Assembly: GCF_900102015.1 (NCBI RefSeq)
Contig: NZ_FNAT01000002.1
Span: 310,001-374,000 of the forward strand
Length of the DNA: 64,000 bases
Direction of reading: 5' to 3'
Origin: Limimaricola pyoseonensis
GTDB taxonomy: Bacteria; Pseudomonadota; Alphaproteobacteria; Rhodobacterales; Rhodobacteraceae
Positions 56,029-63,551 of this stretch are shown here, one piece after another (positions within the stretch are counted from its first letter, which is position 1; the number at the start of each line of letters is the position of its first letter). Below the pieces are notes generated by a model that had not been told where the DNA came from, searched no databases, and was given only the letters and a program-made list of their open reading frames with translations. The position numbers and the translations under genes are program-made.

Positions 56029-56871
56029 CTAGTCCTCCAGCGAGGCGCGCAGGGCGCGCTGCGCGAGGTCGATCAGTTTCGGATCGGCGTTCTCGGCATG
56101 CACGACGTAGAGCGGGTAGGAGAAGATCGGCATGTCCGGAACGATCGCGACCTCGCCCCGGTCCAGATAGGGCTGCACGGTGCGCAGCCGGCCATAGCCC
56201 GCGCCGCCATAGCTCAGCGCGTAGTGCATCGCGAGCGGGCCGGAGTTGATCTCGATCGACCGGGACGTTCGTTCGCCGAAGCAGTGCTTGAAATCCTGCT
56301 CGAACTGCTCGCCCCAGTCGATATGGATGAATCGCGGGTCGTCGACGGAGGTGACCTCCGGGTCCGTCGTCAGCATCACCAGCTTTTCCTCGATGAAGAG
56401 CTCGTACCTGATGCCGGGCCGGTGCGGCGGGACATGCATCAGGGCCAAATCGATCTCTCCCAGCGCCAGCCCCTCGGCGACCCGGTCTGACGAGTCGAGG
56501 ACGACCCGCAGGGCCAGCTCCGGATCGGATTGCCGCAGATGCGACATCCATGCGGCGGTGTAGCCGAAGGGCAGCCTCGCCTCGGTCGCGACCACGATGA
56601 TGTCGCGATGGCCTTCCGGCACGCTCGTGAGTCGCGTGATCTGCTCGCCGGTCTGGATGAATCGCGGCGCCAGCCGAAGCAGCTGCTGCCCGGCGGGCGT
56701 GGGTTTGACCCCTCCCCGGGTGCGATAGAGGAGCGGCTGGCCGACCCGCTCTTCCAGCGCCTTGATCCTCGCGCTGACGGTGGTCTGGGCGACATGCAAC
56801 CTAGAAGCGGCATCCGCGAAGCTGCCTTGGGCAACGATTTCCACGAATGTCCTAACTGTTTCGGTGTCCAA
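56029..56871 (-). CDS. LysR-family transcriptional regulator
   Basis: A 280-residue regulator. The winged helix-turn-helix is residues 1-60 (Thr-Phe-Val-Glu-Ile-Val-Ala-Gln-Gly-Ser-Phe-Ala-Asp-Ala-Ala-Ser-Arg-Leu-His-Val), then a linker helix and a LysR substrate-binding domain (about 90-280). No ATG fits: a TTG lies 6 nt after a perfect GGAGG and gives the canonical Asp-Thr-Glu-Thr-Val-Arg-Thr-Phe start, whereas longer frames add 43 residues of unlike composition. The target is unknown, and the nearest divergent genes are doubtful small ORFs. Its 5' region is AT-richer than the neighbourhood. Confidence 0.88.
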   Translation of the reverse strand: MDTETVRTFVEIVAQGSFADAASRLHVAQTTVSARIKALEERVGQPLLYRTRGGVKPTPAGQQLLRLAPRFIQTGEQITRLTSVPEGHRDIIVVATEARLPFGYTAAWMSHLRQSDPELALRVVLDSSDRVAEGLALGEIDLALMHVPPHRPGIRYELFIEEKLVMLTTDPEVTSVDDPRFIHIDWGEQFEQDFKHCFGERTSRSIEINSGPLAMHYALSYGGAGYGRLRTVQPYLDRGEVAIVPDMPIFSYPLYVVHAENADPKLIDLAQRALRASLED

Positions 56872-57040
56872 CTGGTTCCTCCAATAATCTTGAAGCCATG
56901 GATCAAAACTACTGGTTTGCGATGCGATCTGGTGCGTGCCAGATTTTGTCAATCTTGATGCAATGCAATGTGATGGGCGGCGGTCGGTGGATAGAACCAT
57001 TTCATGCGGAAGTATCTCCCCAAATCACGACATACCGGCT

Positions 57041-57346
57041 ATGCGTCACGCGAATACCGAGGTGATTGTGGAAGCGATCGTGATAACGGTAAGAGCGGCA
57101 AGGGATCCGTCATACCTGTCCCGAATCGGAGATCAATACGGGCGATACGGGCGTAGGGTGGAAATGATGGATGGGGCGGTCGAATGGCGCTCCCCGAACC
57201 GTTTCGCGCCTCCGCCGCCCGCTGAAGTGACCGGACCCCAAGGGGATGCGAGGTCGGGCTGGTTCCTGATCCCGTTCTTCCTGGCCGGCATATTGTCTTG
57301 GATCTGGGTGGTGTCGGTGGCCCTGGGCTGGCTGGCCGGCCGCTAG
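57041..57346 (+). CDS. Hypothetical small membrane-anchored protein (start uncertain)
   Basis: A possible 101-residue product. The C-terminal 28 residues are a convincing transmembrane helix (Gly-Trp-Phe-Leu-Ile-Pro-Phe-Phe-Leu-Ala-Gly-Ile-Leu-Ser-Trp-Ile), preceded by a Pro-rich linker. A later ATG at 57164, behind AGGGTGGAA, would give a 60-residue protein and is perhaps more likely. Family not recognised. It lies in the AT-richer tract divergent from the LysR gene. Confidence 0.4.
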   Translation: MRHANTEVIVEAIVITVRAARDPSYLSRIGDQYGRYGRRVEMMDGAVEWRSPNRFAPPPPAEVTGPQGDARSGWFLIPFFLAGILSWIWVVSVALGWLAGR

Positions 57347-57447
57347 GGATGGGGACGGACATGGGGCGGAACGACGCGAAGCGCGGCTGCGAACATCGTG
57401 GCGAGAGACCGCGTGGAATTTCGGGTCGGAAGTGAAAGGAATCCAGA

Positions 57448-57672
57448 ATGGATAGAAAAACGACGAGCCTTGCACGGCAAATTCTCGCGCTCGACGCGAT
57501 GGAATTCCGTGAACTCTGGCAGTCCATCGGATCGGAGATGATGTCGGGTCGCAAGGACCTCGAAATGGAATGGTATCGCTACGGAAAAGACATGCAGCGT
57601 TGGGAGTGCTCGGTCATTTCCACTTTGCACTCTGCCGTCATCTCCGGCCAGCGAAATTCGCGGCGAAGCTGA
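57448..57672 (+). CDS. Hypothetical 74-residue protein
   Basis: A small, charged, helical product (Ala-Arg-Gln-Ile-Leu-Ala-Leu-Asp-Ala-Met-Glu-Phe-Arg-Glu-Leu-Trp) with an AAGGA ribosome site about 8 nt before the ATG. No family recognised, no signal or membrane segment. Its stop codon overlaps the left arm of an inverted-repeat element. Codon usage is less GC-biased than the neighbours, so transfer or a non-coding nature are both possible. Confidence 0.4.
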   Translation: MDRKTTSLARQILALDAMEFRELWQSIGSEMMSGRKDLEMEWYRYGKDMQRWECSVISTLHSAVISGQRNSRRS

Positions 57673-57747
57673 AATATGGCAATTCTGTGTTCGGCCGACC
57701 CTCTATTTCCCTTTGAGGGGCGGTTCAACACAGAATCGCCGTATTTC
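57671..57747. repeat. 77-bp element with 21-bp inverted repeats
   Basis: The left arm starts GAAATATGGC and ends TTCTGTGTT; the right arm is its complement with two transitions in 21 positions. An inner CCCTC/GAGGG stem lies within the 35-nt centre. It could be a MITE-like remnant or a large 3' hairpin of the preceding small ORF. The AT-rich arms contrast with the surrounding GC. Confidence 0.7.
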
Positions 57748-58087
57748 GGGGCCGTGCAATTGCCCGTATCCGCGGGGCCGGCGGCCGCGGAATTTCGATC
57801 GACCGGCGCCCGATTCCTCGCTCTTGGGTTGTGATTCCGGCCTCCGCGCGGTCTCCGCACGGCCCCGGGCGCGGCCGCGCCTGCGATCCCGACAAAGTGA
57901 TCGACCACCCCTACCGCGCGGTGCCGGGCTCTCCCATCTGTGATCCGAAGGCCGTGCGCGGCCTTCCGTGGCCTGCGGGCCGCTCCCCCGATCATGGACG
58001 GACGGCCCCGCCGGGCCACGCGTTTGGGCCGGCCGGCAAGGTGCACCGGCGTCCGGACGCCTTCCGGCCCTGCGACGGAGGAGCGAC
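57748..58087. other. Non-coding gap before the SPW gene
   Basis: No gene, tRNA or tandem repeat seen. It contains the ribosome site of the next gene (GGAGGAGCGAC) at its end and becomes GC-rich again from about 57,770. Its promoter was not identified. Confidence 0.5.
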
Positions 58088-58432
58088 ATGCATCATCGAC
58101 ATCATTGGCAGGACTGGGTCTTCGGCGCGATCGGGCTGTGGCTGATCGTCTCGCCCTTCGCCTTTGCCGCGACCGGCGCCGCGCTGTGGAGCTTCATCGT
58201 GCTCGGCGCGCTGGTCGTGGCCATGGCGGCGCTGGGCCTGCTCGAGGCGGGGGCCGAGGAGTGGACCGATTACGGGGTGGCGGTGCTGGCGGTGCTGCTG
58301 GTGGCCTCGCCCTGGGTCATGGGGTTCACCGCCATGACGCTGCCGACCTGGAACGCGGTGCTGTGCGGCATCGTGCTCGCGGTGGCGGCGCTGTGGACCC
58401 ACCTGATGCCGCATGAGGGCGGGCACGCCTGA
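58088..58432 (+). CDS. SPW-repeat membrane protein
   Basis: A 114-residue protein with four transmembrane helices and two SPW-type repeats: Trp-Gln-Asp-Trp-Val-Phe-Gly-Ala-Ile-Gly-Leu-Trp-Leu-Ile-Val-Ser-Pro-Phe and, in the second half, Ala-Ser-Pro-Trp-Val-Met-Gly-Phe. The His-rich ends (Met-His-His-Arg-His-His, final Glu-Gly-Gly-His) are cytoplasmic or periplasmic tails that could bind metal. GGAGGAGCGAC precedes the ATG. Function unknown. Confidence 0.82.
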   Translation: MHHRHHWQDWVFGAIGLWLIVSPFAFAATGAALWSFIVLGALVVAMAALGLLEAGAEEWTDYGVAVLAVLLVASPWVMGFTAMTLPTWNAVLCGIVLAVAALWTHLMPHEGGHA

Positions 58433-58529
58433 GCGGCGGCGCGCGGCGGTGCGGACATCGCGCCGGGCCGCCGCGCCACGCCATGCCATGTCCCGGGGCC
58501 TCGCCGGTCGCGGCGCGCCGGGCCGCGGC

Positions 58530-58838
58530 CTATTCGGGCGCGATCTCCACGCTTTGCCGCAGCGCGCCGTCGCGGCCGTAGACGAGGATGCGGTCGTCCT
58601 GCGTGACCACCGCGATCCAGTCGCGGCCCTGGGTGAAGGCGGCGGCTTCCGCGCCCTCGGGCAGGGCGATCCGCTCGGGCAGCGGCAGGGGATCGGCGTT
58701 CAGACGGATGACAAGCGTCGCGATCAGCACTAGGAAGCCCGCGATCATCACGCCCGCCAGAGCGATCACCAGCCATTTGAGCCATTTCAGCTCGGGCGGG
58801 ATCCGGACCGGGCCCTCGGCTTCGGGAGTGTCCTGCAT
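58530..58838 (-). CDS. DUF6476-type membrane-anchored protein
   Basis: A 102-residue protein: Pro-Glu-Leu-Lys-Trp-Leu-Lys-Trp-Leu then a single transmembrane helix (about 20-45) and a C-terminal domain ending in short beta strands (Asp-Trp-Ile-Ala-Val-Val-Thr-Gln-Asp-Asp-Arg-Ile-Leu-Val-Tyr) like one blade of a propeller. It resembles the Rhodobacterales DUF6476 family. Start: ATG behind GGAGACGTCGCCC. That ATG shares two base pairs with the start of the divergent pseudouridine synthase gene. Confidence 0.75.
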   Translation of the reverse strand: MQDTPEAEGPVRIPPELKWLKWLVIALAGVMIAGFLVLIATLVIRLNADPLPLPERIALPEGAEAAAFTQGRDWIAVVTQDDRILVYGRDGALRQSVEIAPE

Positions 58839-59856
58839 GGGCGACGTCTCCATTTTGCGCTTCACCATCGCCGCCGATCCGCCGGCGCGTCTTGATAAGG
58901 CCCTGGCCCGCGATGTGCCAGAGCAGGCGGCGCTGTCGCGCTCGCGGCTGGCCAAGCTGATGGCCGAGGGCGCGGTGACGGTCGATGGCGCCGTCGCGAC
59001 CGACGCCAAGGCCGCGGTGGCCGAGGGCGCGCAGGTCGAGATCATCGTGCCGCAGGCGGCCGAGAGCCACATGGCGCCCGAGCCGATCCCGCTCGACGTG
59101 GTGTGGGAGGACGACGATCTCATCGTGATCGACAAGCCCGCCGGCATGGTGGTGCATCCCGCGCCGGGCAGCCCGGACGGCACGCTGGTCAACGCGCTGA
59201 TCCACCATTGCGGCGACAGCCTCTCTGGCGTCGGCGGCGCCAAGCGGCCGGGCATCGTGCACCGGATCGACAAGGACACCTCGGGGCTCTTGGTGGTGGC
59301 CAAGACCGACCGCGCGCATCAGGGCCTCGCGCTGCAGTTCGAGAAGCACACGGCCGAGCGGCGCTATTTCGCGCTTTGCCACGGCGTGCCCGACCCGAAC
59401 GACCCGCGGCTGCGCGGCGTGAAGGGGGCGAGCTTCGAGCCCGGCGCGGTGCTGAAGATCCAGACCCTGCTCGGCCGGCACCGCACCGACCGCCAGCGCC
59501 AGGCGGTGAGCTTCGAGCAGGGCCGCCACGCGGTGACCCGCGCGCGGGTGATCGAGGCCTTCGCCGGCGCCGCGCTGGTCGAGTGCCGGCTCGAGACCGG
59601 GCGCACCCACCAGATCCGGGTGCACATGGCCCATGCCGGCCACGCGCTGATCGGCGATCCGGTCTATGGCGGCCGGCGTAAGCTTTCGGAGAAGGCGGTG
59701 GGACCAGATGCCGCAGCCCTCGCGGCCGCCTTCCCGCGGCAGGCGCTGCACGCGGCGTCCTTGGGTTTCAGGCATCCCGTGACCCGCGAGGCGCTGAGCT
59801 TCGACAGCCCGATGCCCGCCGACATGGCGGAACTCCTTGCCGCGCTGCGGGGTTGA
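58837..59856 (+). CDS. RluA-family pseudouridine synthase (RluD-like)
   Basis: A 339-residue enzyme that isomerises uridines in rRNA. An N-terminal S4 RNA-binding domain (about residues 18-75) is followed by the RluA catalytic domain with D145 in His-Arg-Ile-Asp-Lys-Asp-Thr-Ser-Gly, and Arg-Thr-His-Gln-Ile-Arg-Val-His-Met near 250. The S4 domain favours RluC/RluD function, i.e. 23S rRNA. Its ribosome site GGGAG lies inside the divergent gene. rpoH follows with its own promoter. Confidence 0.92.
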   Translation: MGDVSILRFTIAADPPARLDKALARDVPEQAALSRSRLAKLMAEGAVTVDGAVATDAKAAVAEGAQVEIIVPQAAESHMAPEPIPLDVVWEDDDLIVIDKPAGMVVHPAPGSPDGTLVNALIHHCGDSLSGVGGAKRPGIVHRIDKDTSGLLVVAKTDRAHQGLALQFEKHTAERRYFALCHGVPDPNDPRLRGVKGASFEPGAVLKIQTLLGRHRTDRQRQAVSFEQGRHAVTRARVIEAFAGAALVECRLETGRTHQIRVHMAHAGHALIGDPVYGGRRKLSEKAVGPDAAALAAAFPRQALHAASLGFRHPVTREALSFDSPMPADMAELLAALRG

Positions 59857-59881
59857 AACGCCGTAACGAAATTCACATATA
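59853..59881 (+). promoter_or_regulatory. Promoter candidate of rpoH
   Basis: TTGAAA, 17 nt, CATATA, beginning within the last codons of the pseudouridine synthase gene. It fits sigma-70 and, through the TTGAAA and CATAT blocks, also loosely sigma-32, which would allow autoregulation. The leader would be about 135 nt. Confidence 0.45.
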
Positions 59882-60024
59882 GCCGAGCCTTCGATGCAGC
59901 CCCTCGCGCAAGCGGGGCCGCTCGGTTCATGATTGCACAGGTACCGGCGCGGCGGTTGCGCTTGCCGGAACCGGTGCCGCGCTTTAATCGTGTCCGACCC
60001 TAAGACATCCGAAAGGAGGGGCCC

Positions 60025-60924
60025 ATGGCAGCGACCTATTCGAATCTTCCCGCCCCGTCTCCCGAACAGGGGCTGAACCGCTACCTGCAGGAAATCCGCA
60101 AGTTTCCGATGCTGGAGCCGGAAGAGGAATACATGCTCGCCAAGCGCTGGGTCGACCACGAGGATGCGGGCGCCGCCCACAGGCTCGTGACCTCGCATCT
60201 GCGGCTCGCGGCCAAGATCGCCATGGGCTATCGCGGCTACGGCCTGCCGCAGGCCGAGGTGATCTCGGAGGCCAATGTCGGCCTGATGCAGGCGGTCAAG
60301 AAGTTCGACCCCGAGAAGGGCTTCCGTCTCGCGACCTACGCGATGTGGTGGATCCGCGCCTCGATCCAGGAATACGTGCTGCGGTCGTGGTCGATGGTGA
60401 AGCTCGGCACCACGTCGGGCCAGAAGAAGCTGTTCTTCAACCTGCGCAAGGCCAAGGCCCGGCTCGGCGCGCTCGAGGAAGGCGACCTGCGCCCCGAGAA
60501 CGTGCGTCAGATCGCCACCGATCTCGGCGTGACCGAGGACGAGGTGGTGTCGATGAACCGGCGCATGTCGGGCGGCGACGCCTCGCTCAACGCCATGGTC
60601 GGCACCGAGGGCGACAGCGCCACCCAGTGGCAGGACTGGCTCGAGGACGAGGGCGCCGACCAGGCGACCGACTACGAGGAGCGCGACGAGCTCGATGCGC
60701 GGCGCGAGATGATGGCCGAGGCGATGAGCGTGCTGAACGAGCGCGAGCGCGACATCCTCGTGCAGCGGCGGCTGCAGGACGAGGCGGTGACGCTCGAGGA
60801 GCTGTCGGGCCAGTACGAGGTCAGCCGCGAGCGCATCCGCCAGATCGAGGTCCGCGCCTTCGAGAAGCTGCAGAAGCGGATGCAGGAGCTGGCCAAGGAA
60901 CGCGGGATGATGGAACGCGCCTGA
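60025..60924 (+). CDS. rpoH: RNA polymerase sigma-32 (heat-shock) factor
   Basis: A 299-residue sigma factor. Region 1.2 is near residue 18, region 2 has Ala-Thr-Tyr-Ala-Met-Trp-Trp-Ile-Arg, the RpoH box Gln-Lys-Lys-Leu-Phe-Phe-Asn-Leu-Arg is at 133-141, and region 4.2 ends with Val-Ser-Arg-Glu-Arg-Ile-Arg-Gln-Ile-Glu-Val-Arg-Ala-Phe-Glu-Lys-Leu. AAAGGAGGGG lies before the ATG. It directs heat-shock and oxidative-stress transcription. Rhodobacterales often have two rpoH genes; which this is cannot be told here. Confidence 0.96.
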   Translation: MAATYSNLPAPSPEQGLNRYLQEIRKFPMLEPEEEYMLAKRWVDHEDAGAAHRLVTSHLRLAAKIAMGYRGYGLPQAEVISEANVGLMQAVKKFDPEKGFRLATYAMWWIRASIQEYVLRSWSMVKLGTTSGQKKLFFNLRKAKARLGALEEGDLRPENVRQIATDLGVTEDEVVSMNRRMSGGDASLNAMVGTEGDSATQWQDWLEDEGADQATDYEERDELDARREMMAEAMSVLNERERDILVQRRLQDEAVTLEELSGQYEVSRERIRQIEVRAFEKLQKRMQELAKERGMMERA

Positions 60925-60956
60925 TCCGCGTTGCGCCCCCCGCGCCGTGACCGTTA

Positions 60957-60990
60957 CCCTCTTCCCCGACCGGGAAGAGGGTTTTTCTTT
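60957..60990 (+). terminator. Rho-independent terminator of rpoH
   Basis: A perfect 10-bp stem CCCTCTTCCC with a 5-nt loop is followed by TTTTTCTTT. Confidence 0.92.
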
Positions 60991-61012
60991 TCCCGAACGA
61001 GGGAAGAGAGAC

Positions 61013-61996
61013 ATGACCGAACCGATCCGCTGGGGCGTGCTGGGCGCCGCGAAATTCGCGCGCGAGTTCATGGCGCGGGCCATCCATGCCGCCGAGGGCG
61101 CCGATTTCGTGGCGCTCGCCACCTCGTCCGAGGAAAAGGCCGGGCCGTTCCGCGCCTTCCGCCCCGGGCTCAGGGTGCATCTCGACTACCAGGCGCTGCT
61201 CGACGACCCGGAGATCGACGCGGTCTACATCCCGCTGCCCAACCACATGCATGTCGAATGGACGCTGAAGGCGCTCGCGGCCGGAAAGCACGTGCTGTGC
61301 GAAAAGCCGCTGGCGATGCGGGCGGGCGACTTCGACGCGGTGATCGCCAAACGCGACGAGACCGGGCAGGTCGCCGCCGAGGCCTACATGATCGTGCATC
61401 ACCCGCAATGGATCCGCGCGCGCGAGCTGGTGCAGTCGGGCGCGATCGGCGCGCTGCGGCATGTCGAGGCGGCCTTCAGCTTCGACAACTCGGCCCAGAC
61501 CGGCAACATCCGCAACCGGCCCGAAACGGGCGGCGGCGCGCTGCCCGATATCGGCGTCTACGCCTTCGGCTCGGTGCGCTTCGTCACCGGGCTGGAGCCG
61601 CGCGAGATCCGGCACGCCACCATCCGCACCGAGAACGACGTCGACGTCTACGCGCAGGTCGCGGCCGGCTTCGACGGCTTCGAGTATTCCGGCATGGTCT
61701 CGATGCGGCTCTTTCCGCGTCAGGAGGTGACCTTCCATGGCGAGGCGGGCGTGCTGAAGATGCTCTGCCCGTTCAACGCCAACGCCTTCGGGCAGGCCGA
61801 GCTGACGCTCGAGACCGAGGGCAAGCGCGTGCTGCATGAGCGCTGGCCGGGGGTGGACCATTACAAGCTGCAGGTCGAGGCCTTCGGGCGCGCGGTGCGC
61901 GGCGAGGCGGACTACCCGTGCCCGCTGGAGTTCAGCCGCGGCACGCAGGCGATGATCGACATGGTCTACGCGGCAGGCGGTCGCGGGAACGGCTGA
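61013..61996 (+). CDS. Gfo/Idh/MocA-family oxidoreductase
   Basis: A 327-residue NAD(P)-dependent dehydrogenase. The Rossmann motif is Gly-Val-Leu-Gly-Ala-Ala-Lys-Phe-Ala near residue 9 and the family motif Cys-Glu-Lys-Pro-Leu-Ala near 97; the C-terminal domain has Asp-Ile-Gly-Val-Tyr near 180. Members oxidise sugars, inositols or trans-dihydrodiols; Ala-Tyr-Met-Ile-His-His-Pro-Gln is typical of the sugar group. GGGAAGAGAGAC precedes the ATG. Start upstream of the terminator was rejected. Confidence 0.9.
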   Translation: MTEPIRWGVLGAAKFAREFMARAIHAAEGADFVALATSSEEKAGPFRAFRPGLRVHLDYQALLDDPEIDAVYIPLPNHMHVEWTLKALAAGKHVLCEKPLAMRAGDFDAVIAKRDETGQVAAEAYMIVHHPQWIRARELVQSGAIGALRHVEAAFSFDNSAQTGNIRNRPETGGGALPDIGVYAFGSVRFVTGLEPREIRHATIRTENDVDVYAQVAAGFDGFEYSGMVSMRLFPRQEVTFHGEAGVLKMLCPFNANAFGQAELTLETEGKRVLHERWPGVDHYKLQVEAFGRAVRGEADYPCPLEFSRGTQAMIDMVYAAGGRGNG

Positions 61997-62040
61997 GGCC
62001 TGGCGTCGTTGTTCCCGGTATTTCGCCGGAGGGCAACGAC

Positions 62041-62742
62041 ATGACCGATCCGAAGACGCTGCTGGTTCTGGGCGCGCATGGCGTGACCGGGCAGGAGGTG
62101 GTGGCGCAGGCGGTGGCGAAGGGCCACCGCGTCCGCGCCGCCGAGATGAGCTGGCCCGAGGACGCCGCGCCGCCCGCACCGGGGGTGGAGCGCGTCACGG
62201 CCGACGTGCTCAAGGACGATCTCGGGCCGGTGGTGCAGGGCGTCGACGCCGTCATCTCGGCGCTGGGCGTGCCGGGCGATCCGCAGACTCTGATGGATCC
62301 GCCGCCGCTCTACACCACCGGGACGCGGCGGCTGGTCGAGGCGATGCGCGGCGCGGGCGTGAAACGCCTCGTCACCATCTCGGCGAGCTTCGTGGTCACG
62401 CATGACCGCGGCCCGGCGCTGTTTCGCGCCACCGCGATCCCGGCGCTGACCCGCGTGCTCGACCAGATGCGTGACATGGAGGAGATGCTGCGCGCCACCG
62501 ACCTCGACTGGACCGCGGTGCGCCCGGGCTGGCTGCTGCCGGAGCCGCTCACCGCCGAATACGTCGTGGTGCCGGACGTGATCCCCGAGGATCTGATCCG
62601 CACCCGCCACGCCGATCTCGCGCATTTCATGCTGCATTGCGCCGAGAGCGGCGAATGGCTGCGCCAGACCCCCGCCATCGCGCGCGAGGAGGACGCGGCG
62701 CACAGCTCCTCCTTCGAGGTGGTGCGCGAGATGCTGGCGTGA
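62041..62742 (+). CDS. NAD(P)-binding atypical short-chain reductase (NmrA/SDR_a5-like)
   Basis: A 233-residue Rossmann protein beginning Leu-Val-Leu-Gly-Ala-His-Gly-Val-Thr-Gly-Gln-Glu-Val, a nucleotide-binding loop of the atypical SDR group, with Ala-Asp-Val-Leu near residue 53 and Val-Ile-Ser-Ala-Leu-Gly near 73. No Tyr-x3-Lys pair is seen in the classical position, as often in this group. GGAGGGCAACGAC precedes the ATG. It is 44 nt after the Gfo/Idh gene, so both are probably co-transcribed. The substrate is unknown. Confidence 0.85.
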   Translation: MTDPKTLLVLGAHGVTGQEVVAQAVAKGHRVRAAEMSWPEDAAPPAPGVERVTADVLKDDLGPVVQGVDAVISALGVPGDPQTLMDPPPLYTTGTRRLVEAMRGAGVKRLVTISASFVVTHDRGPALFRATAIPALTRVLDQMRDMEEMLRATDLDWTAVRPGWLLPEPLTAEYVVVPDVIPEDLIRTRHADLAHFMLHCAESGEWLRQTPAIAREEDAAHSSSFEVVREMLA

Positions 62743-62864
62743 TCCTGCCCACGGGGCCGGTGCTCTGCGCGAGAGCACATTTTCGGCACATTTCGGCCCC
62801 ATGACCTGTCCCGGATGAGGCGGTCGCCGGCAGGCGGCCGCCGCAACGGGACAGGAGACATCGC

Positions 62865-63410
62865 ATGACCCTCAGGACCTACCTCTTCGCCGGTCTCGCC
62901 ACCGCCACGATCGGCGTGGCGGCCCCGGTCGCGGCGGCGCCCGACCAGGCCGTCATCGACGCCGTGGTCGCGGGCCTCGTGGCCGAGGGCTACAGCGGCG
63001 AGATCCGCATCCGGCCGAGCGGCGACACGCTGATCGTCGAGGCCAGCGGGGCCGCGGGCCGCACCGAGCGGGTCTACAGCGGAGACGGCAGCAGCCTGTT
63101 CGAGGAGGAGACCCGCAACGCCGACGGCTCGACCGTCGAGCGCGAATACGACCTGGCCGGCAACCTCGTGGAAGAGGAATACGAAGGCCCCTCCGACGAT
63201 CCCCGTGCCGAGCGCGCGAAGAAAGAGCAGGAAGACCGGCTCGAGCGCGAGGCGGAGCGCACCGAGGAACGCCGCGAGCGGGAAGAGGAGAAGGCCGAGG
63301 CGCGTCGCGAGCGCGAGGAGGAAAAGGCCGAGAAGCGCCGCGACGACGACGAAGACGACGACGATGATGATGACGAAGAAGATGAAGACGACGATGAAGA
63401 CGACGACTGA
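62865..63410 (+). CDS. Exported protein with ER-rich helix and acidic tail
   Basis: A 181-residue protein. The signal peptide (Gly-Leu-Ala-Thr-Ala-Thr-Ile-Gly-Val-Ala, cut about residue 25) is followed by a small alpha/beta domain (26-105) resembling PepSY-type folds, then about 45 residues of Glu/Arg/Lys-rich sequence, probably a single stable helix, and a final run of about 22 Asp/Glu. The helix contains an 11-residue tandem repeat. AGGAGACATCGC precedes the ATG. The tail may bind calcium or other cations; function unknown. A strong terminator follows. Confidence 0.78.
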   Translation: MTLRTYLFAGLATATIGVAAPVAAAPDQAVIDAVVAGLVAEGYSGEIRIRPSGDTLIVEASGAAGRTERVYSGDGSSLFEEETRNADGSTVEREYDLAGNLVEEEYEGPSDDPRAERAKKEQEDRLEREAERTEERREREEEKAEARREREEEKAEKRRDDDEDDDDDDDEEDEDDDEDDD

Positions 63411-63439
63411 ACGGGCCCCCGTGTCCGGGGTCTGACATG

Positions 63440-63473
63440 ACAAGGGCCGGGGAGCGATCCCCGGCCCTTGTTC
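63440..63473 (+). terminator. Rho-independent terminator after the exported acidic-tail protein
   Basis: A perfect 14-bp stem ACAAGGGCCGGGGA with a 4-nt loop, followed by TCC, lies about 30 nt after the stop. The opposing strand has a similar end, so it may serve both. Confidence 0.8.
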
Positions 63474-63551
63474 CGTGAAGGGGGGAACGGCGAGTGGCGG
63501 CGCCCGCTTACGGCGATCCCGCGCGAAGTCGGTGCGGCGCGGCCTGCCGGC

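Noticed and set aside
55746-58087. Integrative element using tRNA-His as attachment site
   Set aside because: No integrase gene and no downstream copy of the tRNA 3' end were seen; only the composition shift remains, reported separately.
58270-61122. A 950-codon minus-strand frame across the pseudouridine synthase and rpoH
   Set aside because: It crosses two well-identified genes and their promoter, with no recognisable domain.
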